A DNA stretch of 64,000 nt from Trichoplax sp. H2 (taxonomy: Eukaryota; Placozoa; Uniplacotomia; Trichoplacea), in NCBI GenBank assembly GCA_003344405.1, contig NOWV01000058.1:352438-416437 (forward strand). Reading direction: 5' to 3'. Made by a program: the position numbers and the translations under genes. This document shows, piece by piece, positions 13,301-25,689 of the stretch. Below the pieces are notes generated by a model, which was not told the origin of the DNA, did no database searches, and saw only the letters and a list, made by a program, of their open reading frames with translations. Every line of letters begins with the position of its first letter. Position 1 is the stretch's first letter.

Positions 13301-16300
13301 ATTTTTCTTCCATTTTAGTTTAAAAGTAGTACCAAAGGTGAAATTATAACAGGCAAGAAGAAGCGTGAAGAAGATGAAATAAAACACAGGGTATTTAAAC
13401 TAGCTTTAATCCTATAACCATAACAACATTAATTGGTTGTAAGAAGCATGTGATATCCAAAATCCAAAATTCCTCTACTTATAATTTTCTATTTCTATAA
13501 TTACTACTAATGGTCAGGATTAATAATTATACTTCAGGAGTCAATAAGAAATATTTCTAAATTTCGGTTCTAGATTGAGGACGCTGATGTTACTTTAAAA
13601 GCCGCAACAGTAGAGGCAGAAGGTATTCAAGAAAATCTACAAAAATCCAAGGTGAGTCATTAAGATCAATCAAATTTAGCGATGGTTTCTTACCAACTAA
13701 ATGGAATCACGATGGTATTTTAGGACAAATTTCTCGTTGAGCTGAGGCAGTTAATACTCCAGTGCGATGTAACTTTAAAGGCAGTAACGGCAAATTATTT
13801 TCAAATGAGGAATACAGCGTTATCGCCATTCCCAGTACAAGTAAATTGATGTAGAATCACATTTTCTTCATCTAATGTTCACTGTTATCGACACTGAAGG
13901 CTTTCTAATAAGATCATCTGCTTCATTCTTAATATGTAATTTAGTATCAAACTTTATCCGACAATGCCAAAATGTATGAACCAGGAACACAATTTATTGA
14001 ATTTTTAAGTCATCGCCCAGAAAATGCAGAAGTAGAACCACCTTCAGCTACCGCAGACATGGACCGTTACAATTTCAGGTAGACTTTGATGTCAAGACAC
14101 GCCATCAAACTTTTTCTATCCTATTCATTGCTGCAGTCTTCAGTTTTACGTAAATAGGCTAGCGATTAGAGTTTTAGTTCATCTACTTGGATGTCATTAT
14201 GAATACTTTTTTCGGATGGAAATACACATTGCCATTAGGCGTATAATTTTCTATCTACTTAACTGGATTACAATTATAATTGCAAAGATTCTTTTAAAAT
14301 TGGATGTTATTTCCGTTTCTGTCAATAAGTTTTTAATTTTTCTCAACTTTATTACAAAATATCTTGTTAATTGAATGTACTGTATCATTCTACATGTAAT
14401 TCACACCTATCATGTCGATTTTTATTATAATGCATCTCATAGGTAAAGATGTAAATAATAATCGTTATAATTCATATTCATGTTTTTAGTGGCTCTTTTT
14501 ATTGCAGCTTAAGGTGTAAGATTATGTCTTACTTTTTACCAGCAATTTACGTATTCACCTCAATTTTATTAGCAAGACACTCTATAATGATCTACTTAAC
14601 CTTTTGGCCATTATAACATCTTATGTCTTCTCATTAATCGTAAAAGTGACTATAGTGTACATTACGATCTCTATTATGGTTGCGGCTAAAATCCACGAGC
14701 TCACCCCTTTTACTACCAAAAACTTATGAATAACCTTACCGTTATAACCATAATTTATCTATTTTAATTTTTATTCGATAGTAACATCTGTGCAGCCTAA
14801 GACTATGACCGCAATTTATTTAATCATTTTAATTTTATTACAAAGATCTCATAACCTAAGATTTTGGCTAAAATTTATCGGTTCATTTTTGTCTCATTAC
14901 ATAGAACCTGATAACCTAAGATTGTAATTATAATTTATCGATCAATTTTTTGTTTTATAATTTCAATTGCAGACGATGGCCATAATTTATCTATTCATTT
15001 TTTTATTGCAAAGATCACTATAGCCTAAGTTTTGTTCATAATTGATTGATCAATTTTTGTTTTATACTTTTAATTGAAGACAATAGTCATAATTTATCTA
15101 TTAAATTTTTTTATCGCAATGATCTTCACAATCAAAAATTGTGGCCATAATTTAGCTATTAATTTTTGCTTTATACGTTTAACTTACGACTAAGGCCATA
15201 ATCTATCCACTTTTGTTTCATTGCAAAGATCCTTATGACCAAGATTATGGTCATATTTGATCTATTAATTTTTGTTTTATTGCAAAGATTTTTTTGGCCT
15301 AAGATTGCGGCCAAAACTGATCTATTTTTTATGCTGTTGCAAGCGTTCTCGTAACTTAAGATATACTATACTATTTCTAGCTATAATTCGTAATCTATTC
15401 CGATCTTATTATCGAAAATCTTATATATACTAGTTTATTACTGACATACATGCATGTGATACTCTATGTTAACATAAGATATTTCCTATTTATTAATTTA
15501 TTGTATACCTATGCTGCTGAAGACTTTAATGTACTTTCAATCTTGAATTGTATGCATTTTCTTACTGCTATAGTTCTCGCCGACAAGAAGAAGAAGACGG
15601 TCTGTCTACTGATCCCCTTAATAGAAGTTATGATTCCAGCAAGAGCTTAGCATCAGCATTTCAAGAAGACTTAGACGGTTCTGTAAAGCATAAGAATGCT
15701 TCGACAGATTTAGAACCCGATGAAGCTTATAAACATCGTGGACGCCGAGGTAAGACGATAAGGGCTTAGAGTTTGATTCTAATTGAACCGGATGCCTATT
15801 CAAAATCAAATAATGGTTTAACCCTATAATTTATAACAATTTTATTTAACTCCTTTTTCCTTTAATTTTCAATAATGTTGCTATCATTGACGTATCCAAA
15901 CTAATTATTTACCGGTACTTTTTTATTGCAGACGGCGGACAAGTAGCTCGAGCCCTAGCGATAGAATTATTTTCATCACCTGGTCCTTTCGCCAACATGG
16001 CACTTTCTACACCGGCTAAAACTCACGTCTTACGAAAGCTGAAATCACCATCGCGTTGCCAAGAATGTGATTCTTTCCTCTACTTTTCTGGAGCAGAATG
16101 TGAAAGAGTAAGTAATGCACATAGCAAATTCGAATTCTATCAAAATGATGCGCGATTATTTTCTCAATGCAATTGTATTCTAAGAATAACTAATACCAAT
16201 GATACCACAACATTAACCAAATTGAATTGAACTATTAGTGCGGCTTAACATGTCATAAGAAATGCTTGGAAAAACTAAGTATCAGCTGCGGATCTAAGGT

Positions 16301-19300
16301 ACTGCATCTTATAAGCAAATAAGAAAACAACGTCAATGCATGTATTTGAGTTAAACTAAGACAAGTTTAAAATTGTTTTACCGATAAAAGTTGCCTCTAA
16401 CCTTTCCTTATTTTATTGTATTGTTAGCATCATCGGAAACTATCGACCTTTGGTGTAGATATCCATGATCATCTAGTAGCAACAAATCAAATTGGAGTTC
16501 CTATAATTGTATCGGTGTGCATTAACGAAATTGATAAACGGGGTCAGTCATGAAAGCGTTCTACGGCTACTTCATCAATCTTTTAGGCTAACTATTAATT
16601 GTCTCCTATTTTTTCTTACTATTTCTTTCCATCACTTGCAGGTTTAAAAACTCAGGTACTTTAATCATAATATTTATTACTATCATTTTCATTCATCTTT
16701 TCTATATGCGATCATCATTTCAAAAGATTATAACCACGGATAATATTGAATACAATATTCGCTAGATATTAATAGATCATTTGATTACGTTAACTTCTTC
16801 CCTATCTCATCACGCTAATAAATCAGTCTCAGCTTGACTCCTATTATTACAATTATTGCTGTCTTAGGTTTTGCAATGATTTTCTACCCATTCCGTAGCT
16901 GTAAATAACTGATAATATTTATAGATTGAAAGTAAACATTAATTGTAGACCTTATAAGGCCAAAAATATTGATTTCTTATTCGATTATTATCATAAAAGG
17001 GAATCTATCGGATATCCGGTGTAAAATCACAAGTTGAGAAATTATGTCAGGTATGTTTAATTTTGTATTTCGATGATGATTTTATCGATAAATGCCTGTA
17101 TAGGAGATCGATTGTCTTTTGCAGTAGCTTTCCTTTACCAGAGATTAACAATGTCGATAGACTTTCCATTTCTTCGCAATTATATCAACTAGTACGTATA
17201 AATTGATTTTATACCCAGTCGCCTCGTAGATCTCTTCTAATGATGGCAACCTTCCCAATGATGCCTAGTACAATATTGATATTTTCGCTATCCCGGACAT
17301 TATATAGGATAAATTGTCGTGATAGTCATGATATTAGACCTAAAAGTTTAAAAAAGTCAGTACAACCATAATTCTCATCTTTTTAAGTATCATCTATGAT
17401 AACTATTTGCGATCTGTTATCGTGATTTCCTTACTATTATTCTAATCTAAGTCTATTGAATATAAGCAGTACTTTAAGAGAGTTTTTACGGTGGTCAATT
17501 CTTGAAGAAATCCTTATAAGCGTTATTATAATCCAATACCCTTTACGAATAGAGTTGTTCATCATAGCTCTTTAACCTATAATTATTTTGAATATCACTA
17601 TAGTTTGCCATGTAGTACCTTTCGTAGCTGGTTCTTCTTCCAGATGAAAGTCTACTAATATAATTTGGAATTTATAATTAATTGCATTACATTGTCTTAA
17701 TTATCGAATTTTATTAATCTATAATAGTTCTTCGAAAGTATGGACTCCAGTAAAGATATGAAAATAGATCTATCTAAAACACCGGTCCATCATATTGCCT
17801 CAGTTCTGCGCTTATATCTTAGACAGGTAAAAATTCATCTTCCATATAGTATATAAATAAGATAGCATATTGCCAAACTCACTCGGGAAACGGATAAGCT
17901 ATTCTATTCATTTTTTGATAATTTATCAATCCTGTGATTCGAATAGACAAATCAAAATATTCTATTTCATAGTAAGCTGTATTACTGATAATTATAATTA
18001 ATTTGCTAATGCCTATATTACTCTAAACTACAACAAAATGAGACTACTTTAGACTGGTTTAGATTTCAGCTGTGCTAAAATAAAATCTTAGCCAATAAAT
18101 AAATTAATGCAAAACAAATTTAAATATATTTCCAGCATAACAGAGACTGCAGTTTCTTTATAAGGCTTGCACATCTTTATCATTTTACCTTTCTATGTAT
18201 TCTGTTGCCTCCAATAAGAACTAATGATATAAATCATATTTACAGACTGACAATGTAATACAAGATCTTTAAACGTTATTGAATGATTAAGAATGTATAA
18301 CATTTTCTTTAAATGTTGATTAGCTGCCTGAGCCTTTATTGACTTTCCGATTTTATGAGCCTTTTATTGAATTGGCAAAGGTTAGAATAGCTTTTGATAA
18401 AGTTACCTAGAAAGAAAATATACTCTATTTACTTTCATATACATCAGTTTATATACATATGATAATTTTTTAAACCTATTTCTACTACTCATTAGGAAAG
18501 CTTTAAAATGCCAGAAGAGGAACTCATAAAAGAAGCTTTAAGATTAGTGGAGAAGCTACCAGAATCGAATTACAAAACCTGTCAAAAAATTGTTGCTCAT
18601 TTAAAACGGTAATTTTTATTAATTTTTTCGATAGGTGATCCAATTTTATAGATCTTCATGATCATAACTTAGAAATTGCTATTCTCTATCGTTAGAATCC
18701 ATGATAATTACGAGGATAATAAAATGTCGGCTGCCAATTTAGGAATCGTTTTTGGGCCAACTATACTAGGTCGACGGTAAGAAATATTTCATGCAATACC
18801 ATATTCTAATCGATAGACTTGATGAGATGTAATAGAAAGATCTGAGCTTGATAGATTTATCTATTCTAATGCATAAACTTCTGGAAATAAAGTATAATAA
18901 ACTGTATTTAGATAGATTCATCTGTTTTAATAAATAGATTTTTTTTTAAATGTCGCTAGACATGATAGATTTATCTACTTTAGTAGATAAACATTTGAAA
19001 TGCTGCATCATTAGTTGAAATTGATACATTAATCTATTCTAATAGATACGATTCTTGAAATTTAGTATCATGAGCTGAAATTAATAGGTTTGTCTATTCT
19101 AATAGACAGTACTTTCAAATACAGCATCGCTTGATGACCTTGATAGATTCATCCAATGCACACCGAATAATCTTGATATAATATAGCATAATAGTTAAAT
19201 TTGATAACTTCATCTATGCTCCAATGGATAACTTTGATAAAATATAACTTAGCAAGTTGAACTTGACATATTCTTTTATTCTCCGATGAATAGATTTTTA

Positions 19301-21017
19301 AAATATAGTGTTAAGTTAAGAAATATGATAATTCTATAAGATACCGGTACTTTACTTTTTGAACCTGTACCAGTTCAACATCAAGATACTGGAGAAAATT
19401 GTCATCAAACTCAGAATTTACATAGATGAAGAGATTGATACCTTAACTTTCTTTAATAGTCAAACGGAAGATGCAAAAGAAGGCTACAAGGATATGAGTT
19501 TCCAAGCTAGAATGGTTGAACTCCTAATTTTAAATCAAGCAAAAATATTCCGATATACACAAGAAGATACGGAAACTAATGACGAGCAAGACGAGAATGC
19601 AGCGCTCGAAAATTCAACTACTGTTTCAAGCGATGATCCGTCCGATCCTTCTCATCTAACCACGTCTGGAAATAAATCATCTGATGATTTATCCGCCACA
19701 AGCAAATCTAATGACAGTCAACCCCTTCCTGTATATTAAACGATATTGATTTCATTTTTGATGCTGTCATAATTATCCTATTCAACATTTTAAAAACAAA
19801 ATATTAACAGTTAATGCTATTTCTTTCCTATCAAATCTTTATAGCAGAATGAAAATGTCGATTACCCCGATAATACAGAAGATATTTCAAGTGATGATGA
19901 CAGCGAATATGATTCTGATTTTATCACTGTCCACCATAATCAAACCAAGAACGAGTAAGTTCTAAAATTGCTATAAATAGGATTTAATTAAAGTGTTGCA
20001 AACTGCTCATCAACAATGGCATATATTTACTAAAGCCAACTCAATTTCGATCCTTATAAAAATAACTAGGGACCAACTAAAACGAAAAAATTCAATCAAA
20101 CACGAAATTAAAAACAGCAATGATTTGGATTATGTGCCACCTGTAAGTTTTTGTGCTTTTAAAGCCTCTATGTGTAAATTACGATATTTTACGTGTCGAT
20201 ATTTTTTGCGAGATAGGCAATATACCATGAATCTAATGACGATTTCATGCAAGAGGAAGATGAATTAAATAATAGCCAAATATCTTTTAGCACCGGAAGT
20301 TTAAGTAATTAATTTTCTAATTATTGCTTAAATGATCATCGAATACAGAATAACTAAACGAATAACTCATCCCAACTTTCACTAGAATCAGATGAATATA
20401 TGGAATTCCTGTCTACAGAATCTGCTCAAGATGTGATGACCAAATCATCATCTCATAATATTATTAGAGAAGTTACGACAAGAAAAGCGCATCGATCAGC
20501 AAGCGATATTGGAAGATATAATGATAAACGTTTAGCTAGGCTAGACTTTAATCCACCTCTTACTTTACCGATAAACCCTATCCCGTTCACCTATCCGCCA
20601 AAGCCTGTAACACCTAGCAGTCAATCTATAACGTTAAATAAATCAGTTTCTGTTCCTGACCGAGAACCGAATTATGCTAAACCTTCAATAGCCGGTGACC
20701 ACTTTGATCCTGTTTATGAATACAGGAATGAATCTCTTAACGATCCAAATCATGCTTACAATAAACCTCATCATTCTCCAAGTGAAAGTAACTTAACTGC
20801 TAACTTGCGCCAACGACAATATGAACAATTATCGCAACAGCAAACTACCAATGTCAATACTTTCCGATCATCTAAACTACGTCATCGACACTCGCTAGAT
20901 CATCAACGTGCTGGGATTTATAGAGAACATTTACGTGAACGTGGATATAGCACAACTAATTCAGAATTTGCTGCTACAAATAGCGGTGACGAAAACCCTA
21001 GGGTAAAATATGTTTGA
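8469..21017 (+). CDS. ARHGAP29/45-like: F-BAR / C1 / RhoGAP protein (GMIP-ARHGAP29-ARHGAP45 family)
   Basis: Rho GTPase-activating protein that should couple membrane-curving F-BAR dimers to Rho inactivation. Exons: 8469-8673, 9117-9254, 9389-9464, 10200-10345, 10605-10666, 10766-10832, 10953-11017, 11155-11199, 11293-11358, 12445-12525, 12648-12716, 13319-13390, 13574-13651, 13724-13840, 13945-14078, 15574-15749, 15932-16107, 16239-16298, 16428-16542, 16642-16655, 17000-17050, 17728-17826, 18324-18380, 18496-18608, 18696-18776, 19415-19730, 19848-19954, 20070-20142, 20217-20304, 20386-21017. They sum to 3579 nt (1192 aa) with matching phases throughout. F-BAR is about residues 190-460. The C1 zinc finger is about 564-608 and shows CX2CX4HX2CX7C. 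RhoGAP is about 625-800, with arginine finger R658 in GIYRISG, then LYLRQLPEPL and NKMSAANLGIVFGPTI. The acidic, serine-rich tail ends in VKYV, a possible PDZ ligand. The acceptor of exon 26 is the least certain; 5' noncoding exons were not located. Confidence 0.93.
9540..10040. repeat. intronic degenerate repeat, period about 110-130 bp
   Basis: Lies in intron 3 of the RhoGAP gene. The phrases TTTAGATNTAAAAATCA and TTTAGAGAAA...CTTC/TTTTTTC recur about four times with strong divergence. Confidence 0.55.
11830..12240. repeat. intronic tandem repeat, period about 105-110 bp
   Basis: Lies in intron 9 of the RhoGAP gene. The word CTAATAGTTAAAAG, then TTTGATCCTCTTGT and CATCAAA, is repeated three to four times. 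The last two copies (about 12020-12225) are the best preserved. Confidence 0.7.
12711..12722 (+). other. probable GC-AG intron donor
   Basis: Exon 11 of the RhoGAP gene appears to end at AAG/GCAAGC (exon end 12716). The dinucleotide is GC, and the flanks match the usual GC-donor consensus. The alternative GT at 12711 would need the poor site CAT/GTGAAG and would drop two residues. Both keep phase 0. Confidence 0.6.
14440..15360. repeat. intronic tandem repeat, unit about 65-75 bp, about 12 copies
   Basis: Fills most of intron 15 of the RhoGAP gene. Each unit combines CCATAATTTATCTATT, TTTTATTGCAAAGATC and CCTAAGATTGTGG in the same order, with many substitutions. Confidence 0.75.
16642..16655 (+). 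CDS. 14-nt microexon of the RhoGAP gene
   Basis: The sequence is framed by TTGCAG and GTACTT and supplies GLKTQ immediately before the arginine-finger exon. Family alignment (ALRTKGIYR in human ARHGAP45, from memory) requires these residues, and the reading phase fails without this exon. Confidence 0.85.
18830..19350. repeat. intronic tandem repeat, unit about 60 bp, about 8 copies
   Basis: Lies in intron 25 of the RhoGAP gene. Units carry TTGATAGATTTATCTATTCTAATAGATA, split here as TTGATAGATTTATC and TATTCTAATAGATA, followed by TTGAAAT...GTATCAT. The core is itself nearly palindromic (ATCTATT...AATAGAT). Confidence 0.75.
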
Positions 21018-23826
21018 AAGTATAAATGAGACATAAGATTGTCAATTTTATAGCATAAAAACTAATAATATAGGAAGAAAGCTGTACTGAAATGATAATT
21101 ATTTTACAAGTCCAATTTTACTAGTACTCCGTTAGTAGGTGCAACAGCTTTCCTTCATCACTCTTTATTTGCCATTATGAAATAAGCTATCTAAGGTAGC
21201 AATAATTAGAATAAGAATTTTTTAGACTTAATAATTGACAAATATTTCCATCATTCGATGACAATATCTAATATTAAGATATTGAGAATTTTCGTTAGGA
21301 TGATTAACTGTCTTAGCTACCCAGATACAGTGTTAGAAAAATGGATCAGAAACAATACGCACTCAATTTTCTTTATATATATACATGTAATTATTAGATT
21401 GTATCCATGATAACAGCAACAATGATGAAAATGTCAGTTCAATGTCTATGTTTATTATTTGTTAAGGTTGATCATAATGTTATAAAATATTAGCAGAACA
21501 AATTAAACGTGAATAAGCGGTTGTATGACAAGACTACTTGCTGTTAGTAAATGGTGTATTATGATCACATTGCTATTAATTGTAATTTTATATCATGATG
21601 GTGATATAGTACAGTAGGTAATTTAAACATTCTTATTGATTTTATACAACCTAATACGGTTATAAAATTGCAGTAAAGTCATAGATTCAAAACTAATAGG
21701 GCATAAATTGCGCTATTTTATATATACTCCTATACCCGCCGTATACGTTGAGCAAGGGAGACGAAATTTTATAACACCCAAAAAATGGATCTGGCTTGCA
21801 GTCGATAGCTCAAAAATGAAGAGCTACTGTGGAAATTAGTAAGATACCTATAAAAGTTTCATCGCTCTATCCTCATTGAATATGCTTGGAATAGATTTAT
21901 TATATCGTAAATCTACTTGCTATTCTATATTATCGTATTCAAGATCTATAGCAACGATCATCATGTACCTTGCATTTATAATATTAGCTGTATTTTGATC
22001 ATGCTGAAACAGGACAAGTACATGTAAATAGTTGACAATAAATATTCGTCAACAATAATTTTAAACATATAAAATTATAAAAAAAAATTGATTCTGCTAT
22101 AACTTTTTCTTCAAAATAAGAGGTTTTTTATTATCTATACTATATTTCGTCTTGGTATTTATTAATTCTTACTAATAGTAACTATGAAGTAAACTTTAAA
22201 GTTACCTATTTTATGATATATAAATTTTTTGGATATGAAAAGGTAGCTTTATTATATAATCAAGATATTAGTGGATCAATTTTTTATTGACTTATACTTT
22301 CCATTATAAAATCTATTGCATAGGAATGGCACAATATTGGTAAGGATAAATTCTGATTAGAATTTGATAATTAAGAAATAGGGAGTCGATTAGAGTATCA
22401 AAATAATAATATCCAAAAGTGATAAGAACATTTATTGTGTATAGCAAGACTGGCACTTGTCGACTGCCTAAATGATATTATGCAGCACCGTATTAGCCAA
22501 TTTTAATTACACTGTGGTTATGTGACGATAGATAGAATTTTGGGGAGTTTTTTAAATAAAGCTATTATAAAGAATTGACTCGTGCCCATCGCTTATGTAA
22601 TATTGCAATCTTTTAGCGCTGTAGAATTTATATTTTACTGAAATACAGACTAAAGGCATCCAATCCATACTGATGATGATGATAGATGATCTCATTCTAA
22701 CAGTATAACCGAAAATTTAGGCATTTTATTATCGCTGTTGACTTATCTCTATGATAGACCATTCTATAGGCATACCGCACCAGCATTCAATAGAGTATTG
22801 CTGATGTAAATTTTTCTATAACGTCTATAATTGAATTACATTGATCACCAGTTCTCTAGCTATCTTATTAAGTTAAAAGAAGTTGATATCTGCAAGATCA
22901 GTTCTTATATTTACATCATGTATGATTTCTCTGAATTATACCAAAGATGCATGCCTAGATATCTTATGATAATCTCCAGAACGCCCTATCGGTAATAAGA
23001 ATAGATATGCTAAATCTCTAATATATCTTTTTTTGTAAACTATGGCTACATTCGGTATTCTATGCGATCAGCAATAAGATATAGGTGCAAAATCTACTGT
23101 ACGTATTGTCTTTTTCCTTCGAATTATTCTGATACTGAGTGGCCCAAACATCAATACTACGGATCACAGAAAGACCAAATTTACAACAAGCGCTAATACA
23201 AAAGTCTACTTTATTAAGTATATCTATGTATATTTCATAGCCACAATAACAAATTTTCAATGGTGCTCATAAAGTTTATTTTAATTAAAATTCGCTAAAC
23301 CCATATCATTAGAAGCTTATCACATCCTAATAGAGTTTATGGACTTGTTAATCAGCTAATTATATTATGAAAAAATTTTACGAATGACCACCATTAATTA
23401 TTAATTACTTAATTAGTTACTATCCTATAATCAAGCACTCTTACTACTCAAGATTATGTGACTATAACTTCAATAAATTTTATAAACGGATAGAAATTGT
23501 CTTACCAATAAGATATAATGCACAAGTAAGGTGATGCTCCTTTCAAGAACCAAATTAATCTCGTTAATTATGGATGCAATATCTTACTATTATACAACAG
23601 AAATACCTTACTCACAGACAGTTCTTCACACAGTAATTATTTAAAATATACATATATAATAATAAATCGATTTAAATCAAATTAGAACCAGAAATCAAAT
23701 AATATCTAAGAATTGATGTATTGCAAACTATTGACATGGATTCAAGTTGCAATTATTAAAGTAATATGCTATCTACTCGCATGAGCATCTCTGCAAAGAA
23801 CTTATTAAGTTGCTAAAGGGTTAAGC
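21018..23826. other. intergenic, nothing recognised
   Basis: AT-rich sequence between the end of the RhoGAP gene and the 3' end of the first TIR gene. It probably contains the 3' UTR of the former. No exon, RNA gene or clear repeat was found. Confidence 0.5.
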
Positions 23827-24406
23827 TTAATGGTTTTGAAGCGGTTGCAGGATGGAATCCTTCAATTCGTCTTTAAAAGAGCGGGTCATACCTTCCGTAC
23901 TATCTGTAGCACTCTCATATTTTATTGACGTATAAATAGAGTATTTTTTGTCTCTTAAAATTGTATTACCTACTGTAATGAATATAATCTTACAATGATC
24001 GATGCCATCACCCGTACTTTCAATTTTAGGAAAGTTTCGATGCCAATCACCCTCTTCAAAATTTTTATTCGCTATCACGACCACTTTATGACAAATGCGA
24101 ATGAAATGATCGATGTTCCACATTTTGGTTTTACCAATAATAAAGTGTCGACCTCGTCGCAATACATTATACTTTCCAATCTTCAAGATCTCTTCAGCTA
24201 TAGTTTTTGCAAAATCATGTTCTTGTCTTTCATGATAGACGAGTATCTTTGGTAATTGAAGATTCTGGTGAGTTTCTATATTAAACGATCAACACATATT
24301 TATTAATACTATTACCTCTTGCTAATATTATACGTTAGGCATATATGCGTATAATGACAAACAGTGAATAATTTACACTCGGTTTTGAAGGATTGGTTGC
24401 AACCAT
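23827..24406 (-). CDS. small TIR-domain protein (gene A)
   Basis: The main exon 23827-24264 encodes a near-complete TIR fold. The first strand is KILVYHE, followed by helix DFAKTIAEEILK, strand YNVLRRG, then NIDHFIRICHKVVVIANKNF (the box-2/3-like stretch common to animal TIRs) and GDWHRNF, and finally strand CKIIFITVG. The best start is a 30-nt exon, 24377-24406 (MVATNPSKPS), spliced by AGT/GTAAAT to CACCAG/AAT in phase 0. This gives 155 aa. TIR domains mediate signalling by self-association or, in SARM1-type proteins, NAD cleavage. The catalytic glutamate expected just after the DW of the SARM1-type motif is not present, so a scaffold role is more likely (inference). A second TIR-like gene lies just upstream on the same strand. 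The TIR call is from pattern only, without a search; the first exon is tentative. Confidence 0.68.
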
Positions 24407-25060
24407 ACTATCTTCACAAGTCTAACATGGAAATTTCCATGTCGTACTACAGAAAAGTATGCGTGAGTATTCGATATTTTTAGATGTATATATAGAACTA
24501 GCGGAATTTTTTCATGTCATCATGGTTGCAATACTAACTGCATCGCCTATACTAAACAATCAAAACATGTACATTAATACTTTTAACGGAACTAGTGGGA
24601 ATCTCTGTGTGCCATCATGGTTGCAATGCCATCTGCATTGTCTATTCGACAACTGGGATTAGAAAAATTGAATATTGCGTTGAAGTATCTAAAAGTACAT
24701 ACTGAATTATAATAGATATTGCCGTCTCTATTCGATGGAGGATATTAGCTTAGCATACTGCCAGTGTAGTATGCGATATCGAGGTATAAGATTTAGGCAA
24801 CCTTATCTACTCCATACTCCATTACAGCAATCATTAAAATATTTAACTGCACTGCGAGAGATGTGTCCATAAGAGCACTTAAATATACTTTAGCTCAGAT
24901 TATTTATATAACTACGCTACAAGATGTTGAATTAAATCATGATATTATCAGATATGGCACCAATAGATGCATTAGTATGGCGTTACTCTTGAAATAGGGA
25001 ATAGAAATGTATAATATTTTATACTAGTAGAGATCGTTACAGCTAATAGCGTATCTCCTT

Positions 25061-25560
25061 TTATTTACCAGGTGCTGTAGTGGGAGGGTTTTGATCTCTA
25101 TTTCTTCCATTTCTCAATATCTCCATGACTTTCTTTGCTACTTCAGGCCATTCCATATAGCAATTCTCGATAACCCTTGTATCTTCCTGATCTCTATACA
25201 TTGCTTGCAAGAGATTAGCATTAGGGAGGTTCTTGAATTCTTCCGTCGACAAATCGCTTAGTACAATAACCAATTTATCGAAGATATTTTTCTTAACTAG
25301 GATAGAATCAATCACCGAACTACGGTTTTTCAATAGAAGCTTGGATAAAAATATAAGGAAATAATTCGAATTGGTAATAGCTTTCTCTATTTCTCTAACA
25401 TTGCTCATTCCTGGTAGCTGCTCTTCAGTCTTGCAAAAGTTTTCTTGAATCTTATTAATTTCTTCTTGTAAAGGACTGGCATCGCTTCTCTTCTCTTCGG
25501 GAGCATGCAATAAATATAATTGACCACTTAAAGGAACTGTCGATGCGGTTTCTTCGGTTC
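25061..25560 (-). CDS. TIR-like domain, terminal exon of gene B
   Basis: This 500-nt exon enters in phase 1 (acceptor GTCACAG/GA) and ends at TAA 25061-25063, coding 165 residues. It opens with GTEETAST, the same motif as the repeated 36-nt exons upstream, then LYLLHAPEEKRSD, EIEKAITNSNYFLIFLSKLL, DKLVIVLSDLSTEEF and a final WPEVAKKVMEIL. The order and hydrophobic pattern match the middle and C-terminal parts of animal TIR domains: the IxxSxxxLxxLS helix-strand, a late VLSDL strand and the WP-containing last helix. No catalytic-type glutamate or WxxE is visible. The protein therefore looks like a repeat-exon stalk joined to a degenerate TIR. No first exon or start codon was found; the exons 26704-27601 are its likely N-terminal part. 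Confidence 0.65.
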
Positions 25561-25689
25561 CTGTGACATAAATAGGACAAAATGGCTGTTAAATAACGAT
25601 TAGGTAAATAAATTATCACATTCGAGCGGCGGCTAGTATCACCCATTTTTGGAAGGCGAAAAAAATAAATTTAAACGATCATAAGGCAC

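Noticed and set aside
24459-24662. Plus-strand open frame near the TIR genes
   Set aside because: No recognisable domain; it lies in sequence with short internal duplications (ATCATGGTTGCAAT twice) that explain the open frame.
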